A stretch of DNA of 64,000 nucleotides from Taylorella equigenitalis ATCC 35865. Lineage in GTDB: Bacteria; Pseudomonadota; Gammaproteobacteria; Burkholderiales; Burkholderiaceae_B. Position 1 is the first letter of the stretch, and each line of letters opens with the position of its first letter. The position numbers were made by a program, and so were the translations under genes. Shown here piece by piece: positions 31,542 to 39,894 of this stretch. The DNA lies in NCBI RefSeq assembly GCF_000276685.1, contig NC_018108.1:1-64000 (forward strand). The letters are read 5' to 3'. The notes beneath the pieces were generated by a model, which did not search any database, was not told the DNA's origin, and saw only the letters and a program-made list of their open reading frames with translations.

Positions 31542-32018
31542 ATGAAAGCTCCTACTGACGCAAATAAAAAACTTAACTCCGTTTTAAAGCATCAATTAAC
31601 AGCAATTAACCAATATTTTTTACATGCTCGCATGTTAAAAAACTGGGGTTATAAAAACCTTGGCAAAAAAGACTACCACGAATCCATAGATCATATGAAG
31701 ATGGCTGATTCTGTTATTGAGAGGATTTTTTTACTTGAGGGCTTACCGAACCTTCAGGACTTAGGAAAACTTAGAATTGGTGAATCTATACCTGAAATCA
31801 TTCAATGTAATCTGGATCTAGAATACGATTTAAGAGTAGCTCTAGTTGCGGGTGTAGAACATTTGGAATCTGTTGAGGATTATGTATCTAGAGCTTTGTT
31901 AGTAGATATACTTGAGGAAAATGAAGAGCAAATAGACTGGCTCGAAACTCAACTAGATCTTATTAAATCTACAGGTTTAGAAAACTACTTACAATCTTCA
32001 GTAGAAGAAGTTGAGTAG
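31542..32018 (+). CDS. bfr: Bacterioferritin, haem-binding subunit with a degenerate ferroxidase centre
   Basis: Four-helix ferritin subunit of 158 residues, the same length as E. coli Bfr and alignable without gaps. The haem ligand Met52 is conserved, as are Tyr25, Glu94 and the motif IERIFLLEGLPNLQDLGKL. However five of the six di-iron ligands differ: Glu18 is Gln, Glu51 is His, His54 is Met, Glu127 is Asn and His130 is Gln. The subunit should bind haem but not oxidise iron alone, like the non-catalytic partner in two-subunit bacterioferritins. A catalytic partner should therefore exist elsewhere in the genome. Residue comparison is from memory of the E. coli sequence. Confidence 0.93.
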   Translation: MKAPTDANKKLNSVLKHQLTAINQYFLHARMLKNWGYKNLGKKDYHESIDHMKMADSVIERIFLLEGLPNLQDLGKLRIGESIPEIIQCNLDLEYDLRVALVAGVEHLESVEDYVSRALLVDILEENEEQIDWLETQLDLIKSTGLENYLQSSVEEVE

Positions 32019-32020
32019 TA

Positions 32021-32572
32021 CTATCTTTCACACTCACTAACAGTACCCCATGCATTGTTAGCCGTGCAGTAGTTATTTCTAACACGGCTGACACACTCAC
32101 CCCTTTGACCAAATTTCAATTTTCTGCAAGCAGCTAACTCAGCTTGAAAACTATCCTCCCAATTGCCCGACTCTTGTGCAACAGGAGGAGTAAACGGTGC
32201 AGGGGCAGGAAAATTATCCCCTGCACCTTGTGAATATACACTTGAGGGTGAATTCGGATCTATTAAAGGAGCCAAAGGGTCGTTTTTAAGCTGATTTAAC
32301 ATCTGATCTGCAGAAGACTTTTTAATAGCCCAATCAGCTGTATAGCTTCGCTGAGGAACTCCTATAGAGCCGTTCATCAATGGCTGAGGAGGTTCCTTAA
32401 GAATAGGTGTACCATCTGGACCTAGAACAGGGGAAGGGTCTTCTTCAGCTAAGTTTTTAAGATTGGCTTGTGTAGGTGCATGGGCAACTAACCAGTCTCC
32501 AGCTTGTAAACCAGCTAGGGTAGCGACTCCAGCTAGCAGTACTAATGTAAAAAATAATAGACGCCAAGACAT
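32021..32572 (-). CDS. Membrane-anchored or exported hypothetical protein
   Basis: Not recognised. A 183-residue protein with an N-terminal hydrophobic segment (about residues 4-25: signal peptide or anchor), a Pro-rich middle, and a C-terminal stretch with four cysteines (ACRKLKFGQRGECVSRVRNNYC...SEC) that could form two disulphides in the periplasm. It lies three bases downstream of prfC on the same strand, so it is probably cotranscribed with it. Its stop is two bases from the bfr stop, with no terminator visible. Confidence 0.65.
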   Translation of the reverse strand: MSWRLLFFTLVLLAGVATLAGLQAGDWLVAHAPTQANLKNLAEEDPSPVLGPDGTPILKEPPQPLMNGSIGVPQRSYTADWAIKKSSADQMLNQLKNDPLAPLIDPNSPSSVYSQGAGDNFPAPAPFTPPVAQESGNWEDSFQAELAACRKLKFGQRGECVSRVRNNYCTANNAWGTVSECER

Positions 32573-32575
32573 GTA

Positions 32576-34180
32576 TTAATTTCCTTTATGGTAAATATTT
32601 GCCCCTTGCTCTCTCATTGTATGAAATTTTATGGCTGGATGTAATTCTTCCTGTACACGAAGTTGTGCCATTGAACTAAACAAGAAAGCAGGTCCCCCAA
32701 CAACATCATAAGCTATATGTTGGGCATTTGATCGCATAAATTTCTGAATTGCTACTTCGTCGTCTGACGAAAACCATCGTGCCATTGTATACCTCGAGGG
32801 CATAAGTTGTGCATCTACACCATATTCAGTTTTAAGCCTATGTAAAACGACTTCAAATTGTAATTGACCTACTGCACCAAGTAATAAAGATCCTGCTTCT
32901 GGTCTGAAAACTTGAATCGCACCCTCTTCTCCTAATTGAGTCAACCCAATTCTTAATTGCTTCGATTTCAATGGATCTTTAACTTCAACTGCTTGAAATA
33001 GTTCAGGTGCAAAAAAAGGTAAGCCCGTAAACTGTAAATTTTCACCTTCGGTCAAAACATCTCCCAAGTGCAAAATTCCATGATTGGGAATCCCTATAAC
33101 ATCTCCAGCATAGGCTTCCTCCAATAATTCCCTTCGCTGAGAAAGGAAAGAAACAACATTATTAGGTCTTATTTCCTTATTAGATCGACAATTTTTTAGA
33201 CGCATACCTCTTTCAAATCTACCTGAGCATACACGTACAAATGCTACTCGGTCTCGATGGGCTGGGTCCATATTAGCTTGAACTTTAAAAACGACCCCCG
33301 TAAATTTTGGCTCTTCAGGCTCTACTGTTCTTTGAATGGCCTCCCTAGAACCAGGTTTCGGAGCCCATTTTACTAGTGTGTCTAACACTTCTTGCACCCC
33401 AAAGTTATTTACCGCTGAACCAAAGAAAACAGGTGTTTGTTTTGCAGCCAAAAATTCTTTTTGGTCAAATGCTGGAGAAGCATCTTTTAAAAGTTCAATT
33501 TCTTCTAGTGCTTTTTCAAAGTAACTACCGTATTTTTCTTTTAAAACAGGATTGTATAAATCTTCGATTGTCTCTTCGGATTTATCAACTCTTTCAGTAC
33601 CCGCTTTAAAAACTCTCATGCGATTGTTTTGCAAATCAAACACGCCTGCAAAGTGCCTGCCCATACCGATAGGCCATGAAAATGGAACGGCATCCATATT
33701 CAGGTGTGATTCAATCTCTGCTAACAAATCAAGAGGTTCTTTAACTTCTCTATCTAGTTTATTTATAAATGTAATTATGGGTGTATTTCTAGCTCTACAA
33801 ACTTGTAGCAATCTAATGGTTTGAGGTTCAATACCATTAGCAGCATCAATAACCATAATTGCGGCATCTACAGCGGTAAGTACTCTATAGGTATCCTCAG
33901 AAAAATCTTGGTGTCCTGGAGTGTCTAGTAGATTAATAACACAGCCTTTATATTCCATCTGCATAACTGAAGATGCAACCGAAATACCCCTTTGCTTTTC
34001 AATCTCCATCCAATCAGATGCTGCGTGTCGACTGGCTTTACGTGCTTTTACGCTTCCAGCTATTTGAATAGCACCCGAAAATAACAACAGTTTTTCTGTA
34101 AGTGTAGTTTTACCCGCATCTGGGTGGGAAATGATAGCAAAAGTTCTACGACGTGAAACTTCCTGAGAAATATTTGACAT
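32576..34180 (-). CDS. prfC: Peptide chain release factor 3
   Basis: GTPase that recycles RF1 and RF2 from the ribosome after peptide release. The 534-residue chain has the G1 motif SHPDAGKTTLTEK near residue 18, the G2/switch region QRGISVASSVM near 65, G3 DTPGHQDF near 90, and G4 NKLDR near 145, followed by RF3-type domains 2 and 3 (LGAVGQLQFEVV near 425). Length and motifs separate it from EF-G and LepA. The downstream gene on the same strand is an uncharacterised anchored protein. Confidence 0.96.
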   Translation of the reverse strand: MSNISQEVSRRRTFAIISHPDAGKTTLTEKLLLFSGAIQIAGSVKARKASRHAASDWMEIEKQRGISVASSVMQMEYKGCVINLLDTPGHQDFSEDTYRVLTAVDAAIMVIDAANGIEPQTIRLLQVCRARNTPIITFINKLDREVKEPLDLLAEIESHLNMDAVPFSWPIGMGRHFAGVFDLQNNRMRVFKAGTERVDKSEETIEDLYNPVLKEKYGSYFEKALEEIELLKDASPAFDQKEFLAAKQTPVFFGSAVNNFGVQEVLDTLVKWAPKPGSREAIQRTVEPEEPKFTGVVFKVQANMDPAHRDRVAFVRVCSGRFERGMRLKNCRSNKEIRPNNVVSFLSQRRELLEEAYAGDVIGIPNHGILHLGDVLTEGENLQFTGLPFFAPELFQAVEVKDPLKSKQLRIGLTQLGEEGAIQVFRPEAGSLLLGAVGQLQFEVVLHRLKTEYGVDAQLMPSRYTMARWFSSDDEVAIQKFMRSNAQHIAYDVVGGPAFLFSSMAQLRVQEELHPAIKFHTMREQGANIYHKGN

Positions 34181-34202
34181 TTTTTTATAGTTTTTTATAA
34201 AC
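34175..34202 (+). promoter_or_regulatory. Predicted promoter for the lemA-TPM cluster
   Basis: A perfect -35 TTGACA (34175-34180) and TATAAA (34197-34202), separated by 16 bases. The -35 overlaps the first codon of prfC on the opposite strand. A second -10-like TATAAT at 34213-34218 lacks a good -35. Confidence 0.45.
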
Positions 34203-34254
34203 AGCCATATTGTATAATGATTTGGTTTAAATAGAGGGTGCCTTGGGGATCGAT

Positions 34255-34911
34255 ATGAGCCTATTTAGTAGGATTTATAAATATTTAGCAATTGTTTTAT
34301 TGCCACTTATGCTTTCTGGATGTGGTTATAACGAACTTGTATCTTTAGAAGAGCAAGTAGATAAAAGGCTATCAGATCTTAATGCTCAATTTGAGCGTCG
34401 TTTAGGGTTGATCGATAATCTAGTTCAATCTAATTTACTTCAAACCGAAGAAACTAGAAAACTATACAAAGATGTTGCAGATGCTAGGGCTTCGGCTACT
34501 AAGCCTAATATTATTCTTGATAAAAATCTTACTCAAGAACAGATGGATTTAATCGCTCAAAATCAGACCTCGTTAGGTGCAAGTATTTCTAGATTATTAG
34601 TGAATATTGAAAAATATCCTAATATTAATTTTGATCCTGCATTTAAGGATTTAAGAACTGAGATTGCTGGCACCGAAAACAGAATCCAAGTTGCCAAAGA
34701 AAGATATAACGAAGCGGTTAAGATTTACAACGCTAAAATACGTAGCTTCCCGACTATTATCGTGGCTAAGATAGTAGGTTTTAAACGTAAACCATACTAT
34801 AACGTACCAGATGCTGAGCAGATTAAACGACCAGGACGTATTAGTGACGCAGTTAGAGATTTAAGGTCTTCTGAATCAAATTCGACTACTCCAGCTCCAG
34901 CTCAACCATAA
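34255..34911 (+). CDS. LemA family lipoprotein
   Basis: LemA-type proteins are membrane-attached helical proteins of unclear function, usually encoded with TPM-domain proteins, as here. The 218-residue product has a lipoprotein signal with lipobox LMLSGC (about residues 16-21), then the LemA start NELVSLEEQVDKRLSDLNAQFERRLGLIDNLV and the conserved LEKYPNINFDPAFKDLRTEIAGTENRI-like segment, here near residue 120. I prefer ATG at 34255, which has GGGGAT upstream, to the in-frame TTG at 34243. The next gene begins 17 bases later. Confidence 0.9.
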   Translation: MSLFSRIYKYLAIVLLPLMLSGCGYNELVSLEEQVDKRLSDLNAQFERRLGLIDNLVQSNLLQTEETRKLYKDVADARASATKPNIILDKNLTQEQMDLIAQNQTSLGASISRLLVNIEKYPNINFDPAFKDLRTEIAGTENRIQVAKERYNEAVKIYNAKIRSFPTIIVAKIVGFKRKPYYNVPDAEQIKRPGRISDAVRDLRSSESNSTTPAPAQP

Positions 34912-34928
34912 AACATGCTCACTTAAAG

Positions 34929-35837
34929 ATGAAGTCGTTTATATTTAGGGTTTTATTAACTTTAACTGTACTTTTAGGATTAAACCTAGAAGCTCAATCA
35001 CAGCCTGTTGAAAAACCAAACCCTGCATTATCGGTTGATAATTTTCAAAGATTAGAAATTCCCAAATCTACAAATTATCTTGTTGACTATGCTCAAGTAG
35101 TTCCACAAAATCAAGAAGATGCTATTAATTCAGATTTAAAAGCATTCCAAGATAAAACTGGCTCACAGATTTTCATTCTAACAGTACCTTCTACAGGACC
35201 AGAAGATATCGTTGAATATGGTGTTAGAGTTTTTGAAAATTGGAAAGCTGGACGAGCTGAGTATGATGATGGTGTTTTATATCTAGTTGCAGTTAATGAC
35301 CGCAAGCATCGACTAGAAATAGGAAAAGGTTTAGAGGGTCGTATTCCAGATTTAGTTGCTATCAGAATATTAGATGATGTGGTGAAACCCTATTTTGTTA
35401 AAAATGATTATGCAGGCGGTATTACAGCTGCCGTAGATTCTATTAAAAAACTAATCCTCCAGGAAAACTTGCCACAAGAGCAAAAAACCACTTCTAAGCC
35501 TGGTACTTTGAAATCGTTTGGATTAGCAGTTGGTGCATTTATTGGAGGTCTAGTTGCAGGCATATTTTTCCACCCAATTGTTGGTTTAATTGTTGCTTAT
35601 GCTGTTGCAAAAGGATTGGGTGTTTTTGGTCTTATTATTGCTATATTTATATTTTTAGTATGTATGAAACTTAGATCGTTCGGACGCCCTGTAACAGAAA
35701 TTTCTAGAAGAGGTTCGAGGTCTCGTGGTTGGGGCGGTGGTGGTTTCGGCGGAGGCGGCGGCTTCGGCGGAGGTGGTGGCTTCGGTGGCGGAGGCGGCGG
35801 CATAAGTGGTGGCGGAGGTGCGACAAGTGGCTGGTGA
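34929..35837 (+). CDS. TPM-domain membrane protein with a Gly-rich tail (YgcG-like)
   Basis: A 302-residue envelope protein: signal peptide (to about residue 24), a TPM domain (VDYAQVVPQNQEDAINSDL...FILTVPSTGPEDI...VEYGVRVFENWKAG...DGVLYLVAVNDRKHRLEIGKGLEGRIPD), two hydrophobic segments around residues 195-245, and a C-terminal tail of nearly pure glycine with Phe at intervals ending SGW. This layout is typical of YgcG proteins linked with LemA. The final 30 bases encode part of the tail and overlap the translation start region of the next TPM gene. Confidence 0.88.
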   Translation: MKSFIFRVLLTLTVLLGLNLEAQSQPVEKPNPALSVDNFQRLEIPKSTNYLVDYAQVVPQNQEDAINSDLKAFQDKTGSQIFILTVPSTGPEDIVEYGVRVFENWKAGRAEYDDGVLYLVAVNDRKHRLEIGKGLEGRIPDLVAIRILDDVVKPYFVKNDYAGGITAAVDSIKKLILQENLPQEQKTTSKPGTLKSFGLAVGAFIGGLVAGIFFHPIVGLIVAYAVAKGLGVFGLIIAIFIFLVCMKLRSFGRPVTEISRRGSRSRGWGGGGFGGGGGFGGGGGFGGGGGGISGGGGATSGW

Positions 35838-36324
35838 TAAATTTATAAACGCACTTGGCGTTACTCAACTATCTGGCATCTACATCAAGCGTCGTTATTT
35901 TAAAGACTCTGATATTGCCGAATTGGAAGCCTTAGTTAAAAATAGTGAAACAAAACACAAGGCTGAACTTGTTGTTGCCATAGAAACATATCCCCCTAGC
36001 GGTGAGACTACAAGTCATGAGAGGGCACTAGAAATTTTTGGTCGCCTACGTGTTTGGGATACCCCTAAGAACTCTGGTGTTTTGCTATACATAAATTTAT
36101 CCGTACGCTCCATTGAAATAATTGCAGATAGAGGTATATCGGTACCTAATAACCTTTGGCAGTCGGTTTGTGCAGGTGTTTCATCCCATTTTGCACAGAA
36201 GCAGTATCTAGTTGGGCTTAAAAAGGGCATAGAAGAGATTACGGACTATCTCTCCGAATATCATCAGGAAGATGTCGAAAATCCTGAAATTAATCGTTTT
36301 CCAGATAAGCCTCACATTTTATAA
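35827..36324 (+). CDS. Second TPM-domain protein
   Basis: A short 165-residue TPM-domain protein: DIAELEALVKNSETKHKAELVVAIETYPP, FGRLRVWDTPKNSGVLLYINLSVRSIEIIADRGISV. It has no signal peptide and no Gly-rich tail, a common form of the second TPM gene in lemA clusters. The start GTG at 35827 has GGAGG (35814-35818) upstream, inside the Gly-tail codons of the previous gene; earlier GTG codons in frame at 35806 and 35809 would precede that site. The last codons form the first of three 22-bp repeats. Confidence 0.82.
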   Translation: MAGDKFINALGVTQLSGIYIKRRYFKDSDIAELEALVKNSETKHKAELVVAIETYPPSGETTSHERALEIFGRLRVWDTPKNSGVLLYINLSVRSIEIIADRGISVPNNLWQSVCAGVSSHFAQKQYLVGLKKGIEEITDYLSEYHQEDVENPEINRFPDKPHIL

Positions 36325-36369
36325 AGACAAACCGTACATCTTATAAAGATAAGCCTTACTTCCTATAGA
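36304..36369. repeat. Three 22-bp imperfect tandem repeats across convergent stop codons
   Basis: Three adjacent 22-base units at 36304-36325, 36326-36347 and 36348-36369, starting GATAAGCC, GACAAACC and GATAAGCC and ending TATAAA, TATAAA and TATAGA. The first unit holds the last six codons and stop of the TPM gene; the third includes the stop codon of the convergent GTPase gene (36363-36365 on the minus strand). Confidence 0.85.
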
Positions 36370-37739
36370 ATTTCAATTTTTTGAAGCTCTTTGCTTAGAC
36401 CTTTTGTTGCTTCTCTTTTGGCTTCTGATGTTTTATGACGACCCCCAATTGATGACCATTCTGGGTGGCCACGTGCATCAGATAGTTCTTCGGGCATCCC
36501 CTTGGTCCATAAGGTCTTATACTCCGATGGCAATGATACTGGACTAGTCGATGCGTGCCCTCTCCTATCTAGTGCCGCAATAAGCAATAGCCCACGAATA
36601 GCCACAAGCCTAACTACATTATCATCTACGCTTAGTTCCTGATATCCCTGATATTTTGCCTTTAGGCGGTTGCCCAATTTAGCAGCACCTCCAGCCATAC
36701 TACCTATAATCCCACCAAATAGAGCAGCAGTACCTAACGATAACCCAGCAGTAAGCACATCTAATGCCATTCCTGTCATTGCACCTGCAGCAAATCCAGA
36801 TCCCACATGTACAGATATCTCTTTTAGTGTACTTGGATTAAATAAATCGCTACCCCATCGTTCACCCTCTATTGGAATATGCTTATTAGGATAATCTTCT
36901 TCAGTAAATCGATAATGCTTCAACAAATCAGAGTTAAATTTATATTCTCGTTTCCGAACATTGTTTTGGACAATTTCCCAGTTTTCTCGCACACTTTCCT
37001 CGTCAGTTTTGCTAGGATATTTGTATGATGCAATATCCACAAGGGCTTCGGCTAGCAAGGACAATGCCGCTTTTTTTCTGCTGGTCCTTTGCTCAACAAC
37101 CCTTTCAGCCAACTGTTTTAGAGGCTGATCATAACTAGATAAAACAATAGATAGCTTTTTGTAAAGCATCTCTGTTCCATCTATAGGCGGAGCTACGGTA
37201 TCAAACTCTATGCTTAAATGTATATTGTTATCTGATAATGCCTCGTTCCATTCATCCTTAAAATTATCTTCGCTATGCATAAAATTTAGGATGGCAATAA
37301 GAGGTCTCCCACACATGCTCATAATATGTAATTCATCTCTGTGCTTGCTACGAACTGAATCACGAATATCAATAACATACAGTCCTGCAGTGCTATCTAA
37401 TAGTTGATGTAATACTCTAGCTTCCTGTGCGTATCTTCGGGTGCTTTCAGGGGATTTAAGAAATTTTTTTATTAACTCCTGATTTGATAATCTGGAATCC
37501 TCATAAGATTGTAATTGTTCTAGATAATCACGTAACCCTTCAGAATCTTCAAATCCAGGTGTGTCTATTAGGGTAATTTCACAATCATCAAGTGGTATAA
37601 CAGCAGCTTCAAGGGCTTTTGTCGTACCTGGAGAGTCTTCAACTTCTCCAAAAGACTTATCCTCCAAAAGCGTACGTAGAAGTGAAGTTTTACCAGTATT
37701 TGTATGCCCAACAACTGCAAGTTTTAGATTTGAATTCAT
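36363..37739 (-). CDS. GTPase with DUF3482 domain
   Basis: A 458-residue protein with an N-terminal Era/TrmE-like G domain: G1 GHTNTGKTS near residue 10, G2 near SPGTTK, G3 DTPGFED near 60. A helical middle follows, and near residues 320-370 there is a glycine-zipper hydrophobic region (SGFAAGAMTGMALDVLTAGLSLGTAALFGGIIGSMAG), compatible with membrane interaction. These features match the DUF3482 GTPases found next to DUF2868 genes. Function is unknown. The ATG at 37739 has a strong GGAGG and overlaps the upstream gene's stop as ATGA, so the pair is translationally coupled. Confidence 0.85.
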   Translation of the reverse strand: MNSNLKLAVVGHTNTGKTSLLRTLLEDKSFGEVEDSPGTTKALEAAVIPLDDCEITLIDTPGFEDSEGLRDYLEQLQSYEDSRLSNQELIKKFLKSPESTRRYAQEARVLHQLLDSTAGLYVIDIRDSVRSKHRDELHIMSMCGRPLIAILNFMHSEDNFKDEWNEALSDNNIHLSIEFDTVAPPIDGTEMLYKKLSIVLSSYDQPLKQLAERVVEQRTSRKKAALSLLAEALVDIASYKYPSKTDEESVRENWEIVQNNVRKREYKFNSDLLKHYRFTEEDYPNKHIPIEGERWGSDLFNPSTLKEISVHVGSGFAAGAMTGMALDVLTAGLSLGTAALFGGIIGSMAGGAAKLGNRLKAKYQGYQELSVDDNVVRLVAIRGLLLIAALDRRGHASTSPVSLPSEYKTLWTKGMPEELSDARGHPEWSSIGGRHKTSEAKREATKGLSKELQKIEIL

Positions 37740-39121
37740 GATGCCCTCCAAAAACCCAAATCACTCTCATCTGTATGAATATTATTTTCTTTAATTCCAA
37801 TATCTCTTAATGTTTGAATCCAAATTTGAGCTCTATTAGTCAATAAACCCTCTTGGTATGAATTCAGTAAATAAACAGAAATATCACTAGCATATTGAGA
37901 AAAGCTTTTAACTAGATACTGAATACCCCTATCTGGAATAGGCTTAGAATCCAATACAACTAGCAGTCTATCAACATGATTATCACTTAATTTGCTGATA
38001 AATTTATTTTTCATACTGCGACTATTTAAATGCCCAGCATCGACCACACCTTCTTTAATCTTAAATGGTGGCCAAATCTGTCTGCTAGATAAGTCAACAC
38101 CTGCAATTGTAATTTTTCCTAAATTTGGAAGTGCGGAACTATTAACTCTGATGCTTTCTAGGTCATACTTTTGGTTATGTGTATCAGATGGTCTGTAAGT
38201 TTGTATTGGTTTATATTGGAGCCTTTTTACAAGGGTGGCAATGCCTGTACTTTCTAAATCTATATCTGCTTTTTTTAATTTAGTCTTAAGCATCAAAGAA
38301 CTGAACACAAAAGCAATAAACCTTAAAAGAATGCCCCACACTGTCAACTGTCCTAGAACCCACCAAGACCATTTTTTATGGTCTTCTGAAAATCCAGAAA
38401 TAGTATTTGAGCTATTAATAATCAATTCTTTAGAAGGAAGTTCAAAACCCAATAATGAAGGCACGTACCCAACAAAATCTACAAAATCTGCAAAACTACT
38501 CGAGCTAAGAATCGTGGTTTCCCAGTTAAATGAATAACTTCTAGTGGCTAAAAGCAACATAATTAATATCGTTGCGGTAACCAAATTTAATAACCAAAAC
38601 CCATGACTTAAAGTTGAAAAAAGCCATTTAGTTGCACCTGCTTTTCCAATAGTTGTAAGAAAAGCATGGAAACTTCTTACATAACTAGGAGTAGAAGAAA
38701 TTTTTTCTGAAATCCAAATCCACACTCTACCTAATGGAGTAACCTTAAACTTAGTGAAAAAGAAGGTTAGAATCCAAAACGTAAATGCTATTAAATTGAC
38801 TCCAAGCAAAGTTACGTATAGATTCAATATATTTATAGATGAATTGGAAGGTCCGAAGTTACCGTAAGCAAGTCCAGCTCCAGACAATATTGCAAATAAA
38901 ACAAATAAGACTGTGGATAGTTTAGCGACAAGTGCCCATCTATCCATAGATTGAGCAATCGAATCACGTAAAGCTAATTTATGTGCACGTGCAATAATTT
39001 TTTGCTTAATAGGAAGTCGCTCTGTTCTAAGAGAATTTACGATTTGCTGATCTTCAAAAGGACCTATCTCAGCTTCTGTATTAGATATAGTCTCTACGGT
39101 CCATAAATCACGAAATCGCAC
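37736..39121 (-). CDS. DUF2868 membrane protein
   Basis: A 461-residue protein that begins with a cytoplasmic region, followed by at least four predicted transmembrane segments: about residues 64-86, 100-124, 172-190 and a later one near 245-262. A soluble C-terminal part begins about residue 290. The family (DUF2868) has no known function and is usually coupled to a DUF3482 GTPase, exactly as here. The C-terminal region could be a Rossmann-like module (KITIAGVDLSSRQIWP, LLVVLDSKPIPDRGIQYL) but that is only a guess. It starts 9 bases after the YkvA-like gene ends on the same strand. Confidence 0.82.
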   Translation of the reverse strand: MRFRDLWTVETISNTEAEIGPFEDQQIVNSLRTERLPIKQKIIARAHKLALRDSIAQSMDRWALVAKLSTVLFVLFAILSGAGLAYGNFGPSNSSINILNLYVTLLGVNLIAFTFWILTFFFTKFKVTPLGRVWIWISEKISSTPSYVRSFHAFLTTIGKAGATKWLFSTLSHGFWLLNLVTATILIMLLLATRSYSFNWETTILSSSSFADFVDFVGYVPSLLGFELPSKELIINSSNTISGFSEDHKKWSWWVLGQLTVWGILLRFIAFVFSSLMLKTKLKKADIDLESTGIATLVKRLQYKPIQTYRPSDTHNQKYDLESIRVNSSALPNLGKITIAGVDLSSRQIWPPFKIKEGVVDAGHLNSRSMKNKFISKLSDNHVDRLLVVLDSKPIPDRGIQYLVKSFSQYASDISVYLLNSYQEGLLTNRAQIWIQTLRDIGIKENNIHTDESDLGFWRAS

Positions 39122-39129
39122 AGGTCAGG

Positions 39130-39489
39130 TTAATCCTTATACTTAGGAAACCACTTAAACATGCTGTCGCGGGCTTTTTGTTTAATCTCGGGAGTAATGT
39201 AGGCAGCGATAGTAACTAAAGCACCTGCAACCACGCTTAGGTCATCGGTAAATCCTACGCCTGGAAGAAGGTCGGGGATAGCATCAATTGGAAGGAACAA
39301 ATAAGCCAATGCCCCGTAAATAACTCTCTTAGCCCATTTAGGTGTCTTAGGGCTACGTAAAGCATAGTAAAGTGTAAGCCCTTTTTCTAGTAATGGCTTA
39401 CCCAAACGAGAACCTATTTTTTTAAACGAATTTGCGTATTCTGTATCACTGGCTTCGTTATTTACTTTAGACTTATTTCTTGAGAACAT
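39130..39489 (-). CDS. YkvA/DUF1232 family membrane protein
   Basis: A 119-residue protein with the DUF1232/YkvA core YGALAYLFLPIDAIPDLLPGVGFTDDLSVV around residues 55-85, the PxDxIPDxxPxxGxxDD pattern that defines the family. Function is unknown. The ATG at 39489 has a strong GGAGG (TTGGAGGAAAT); an upstream in-frame ATG at 39522 would lie within the terminator of the next gene and is unlikely. Confidence 0.88.
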   Translation of the reverse strand: MFSRNKSKVNNEASDTEYANSFKKIGSRLGKPLLEKGLTLYYALRSPKTPKWAKRVIYGALAYLFLPIDAIPDLLPGVGFTDDLSVVAGALVTIAAYITPEIKQKARDSMFKWFPKYKD

Positions 39490-39504
39490 ATTTCCTCCAA
39501 TTAA

Positions 39505-39532
39505 AAAGGCGTGCCTAGACACGCCTTAAGTA
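39505..39532 (-). terminator. Terminator downstream of the GlsB-like gene
   Basis: Read on the minus strand: stem AAGGCGTG/CACGCCTT with loop TCTAGG, followed by TTTTTAATT. It lies after the GlsB-like gene and immediately before the YkvA-like ribosome-binding site. Confidence 0.8.
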
Positions 39533-39547
39533 GACGTAAGTCTAGGA

Positions 39548-39796
39548 TTAGGATCTTTTAGTTACTAAACCTAAAACAAATAGGATAAGTAAAGCACCGA
39601 TAACTGAACCAATAAATCCAGCAGGCTCACCTACATGATATAGACCTAAAGCTTGACCAGCGTATACACCAACTACAGAACCTGCAATACCAAGTAAAGT
39701 AGTTAAGACGAAACCTAGGCCTTGGTTTCCTGGCATGATTGCTTTAGCAATAATACCTACAACAAAACCAATAAGAATGGTCCACAAAATGCTCAT
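39548..39796 (-). CDS. GlsB/YeaQ/YmgE family stress-response membrane protein
   Basis: A very hydrophobic 82-residue inner-membrane protein with about three transmembrane segments and glycine-rich motifs: FVVGIIAKAIMPGNQGLG near residue 12 and TTLLGIAGSVVGVYAGQALG near 33. This matches the transglycosylase-associated/GlsB family (YeaQ, YmgE), often induced by envelope or osmotic stress. It is monocistronic, with a terminator downstream. Confidence 0.9.
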   Translation of the reverse strand: MSILWTILIGFVVGIIAKAIMPGNQGLGFVLTTLLGIAGSVVGVYAGQALGLYHVGEPAGFIGSVIGALLILFVLGLVTKRS

Positions 39797-39894
39797 AATT
39801 AAAACTCCTATAAATAAATAGATAAGGATTGATTTGAAGATAACAAGGTCTTCAACGCCCTAAATTGTAACACCTAGCGAGATAAATCAAGCAT

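Noticed and set aside
35597-35803. Proline-rich reading frame opposite the TPM glycine tail
   Set aside because: It is the antisense image of the GGN-rich codons and has no ribosome-binding site.
39490-39522. Longer start for the YkvA-like gene
   Set aside because: The upstream ATG lies in the terminator hairpin of the neighbouring gene and has no ribosome-binding site, while ATG 39489 has GGAGG.
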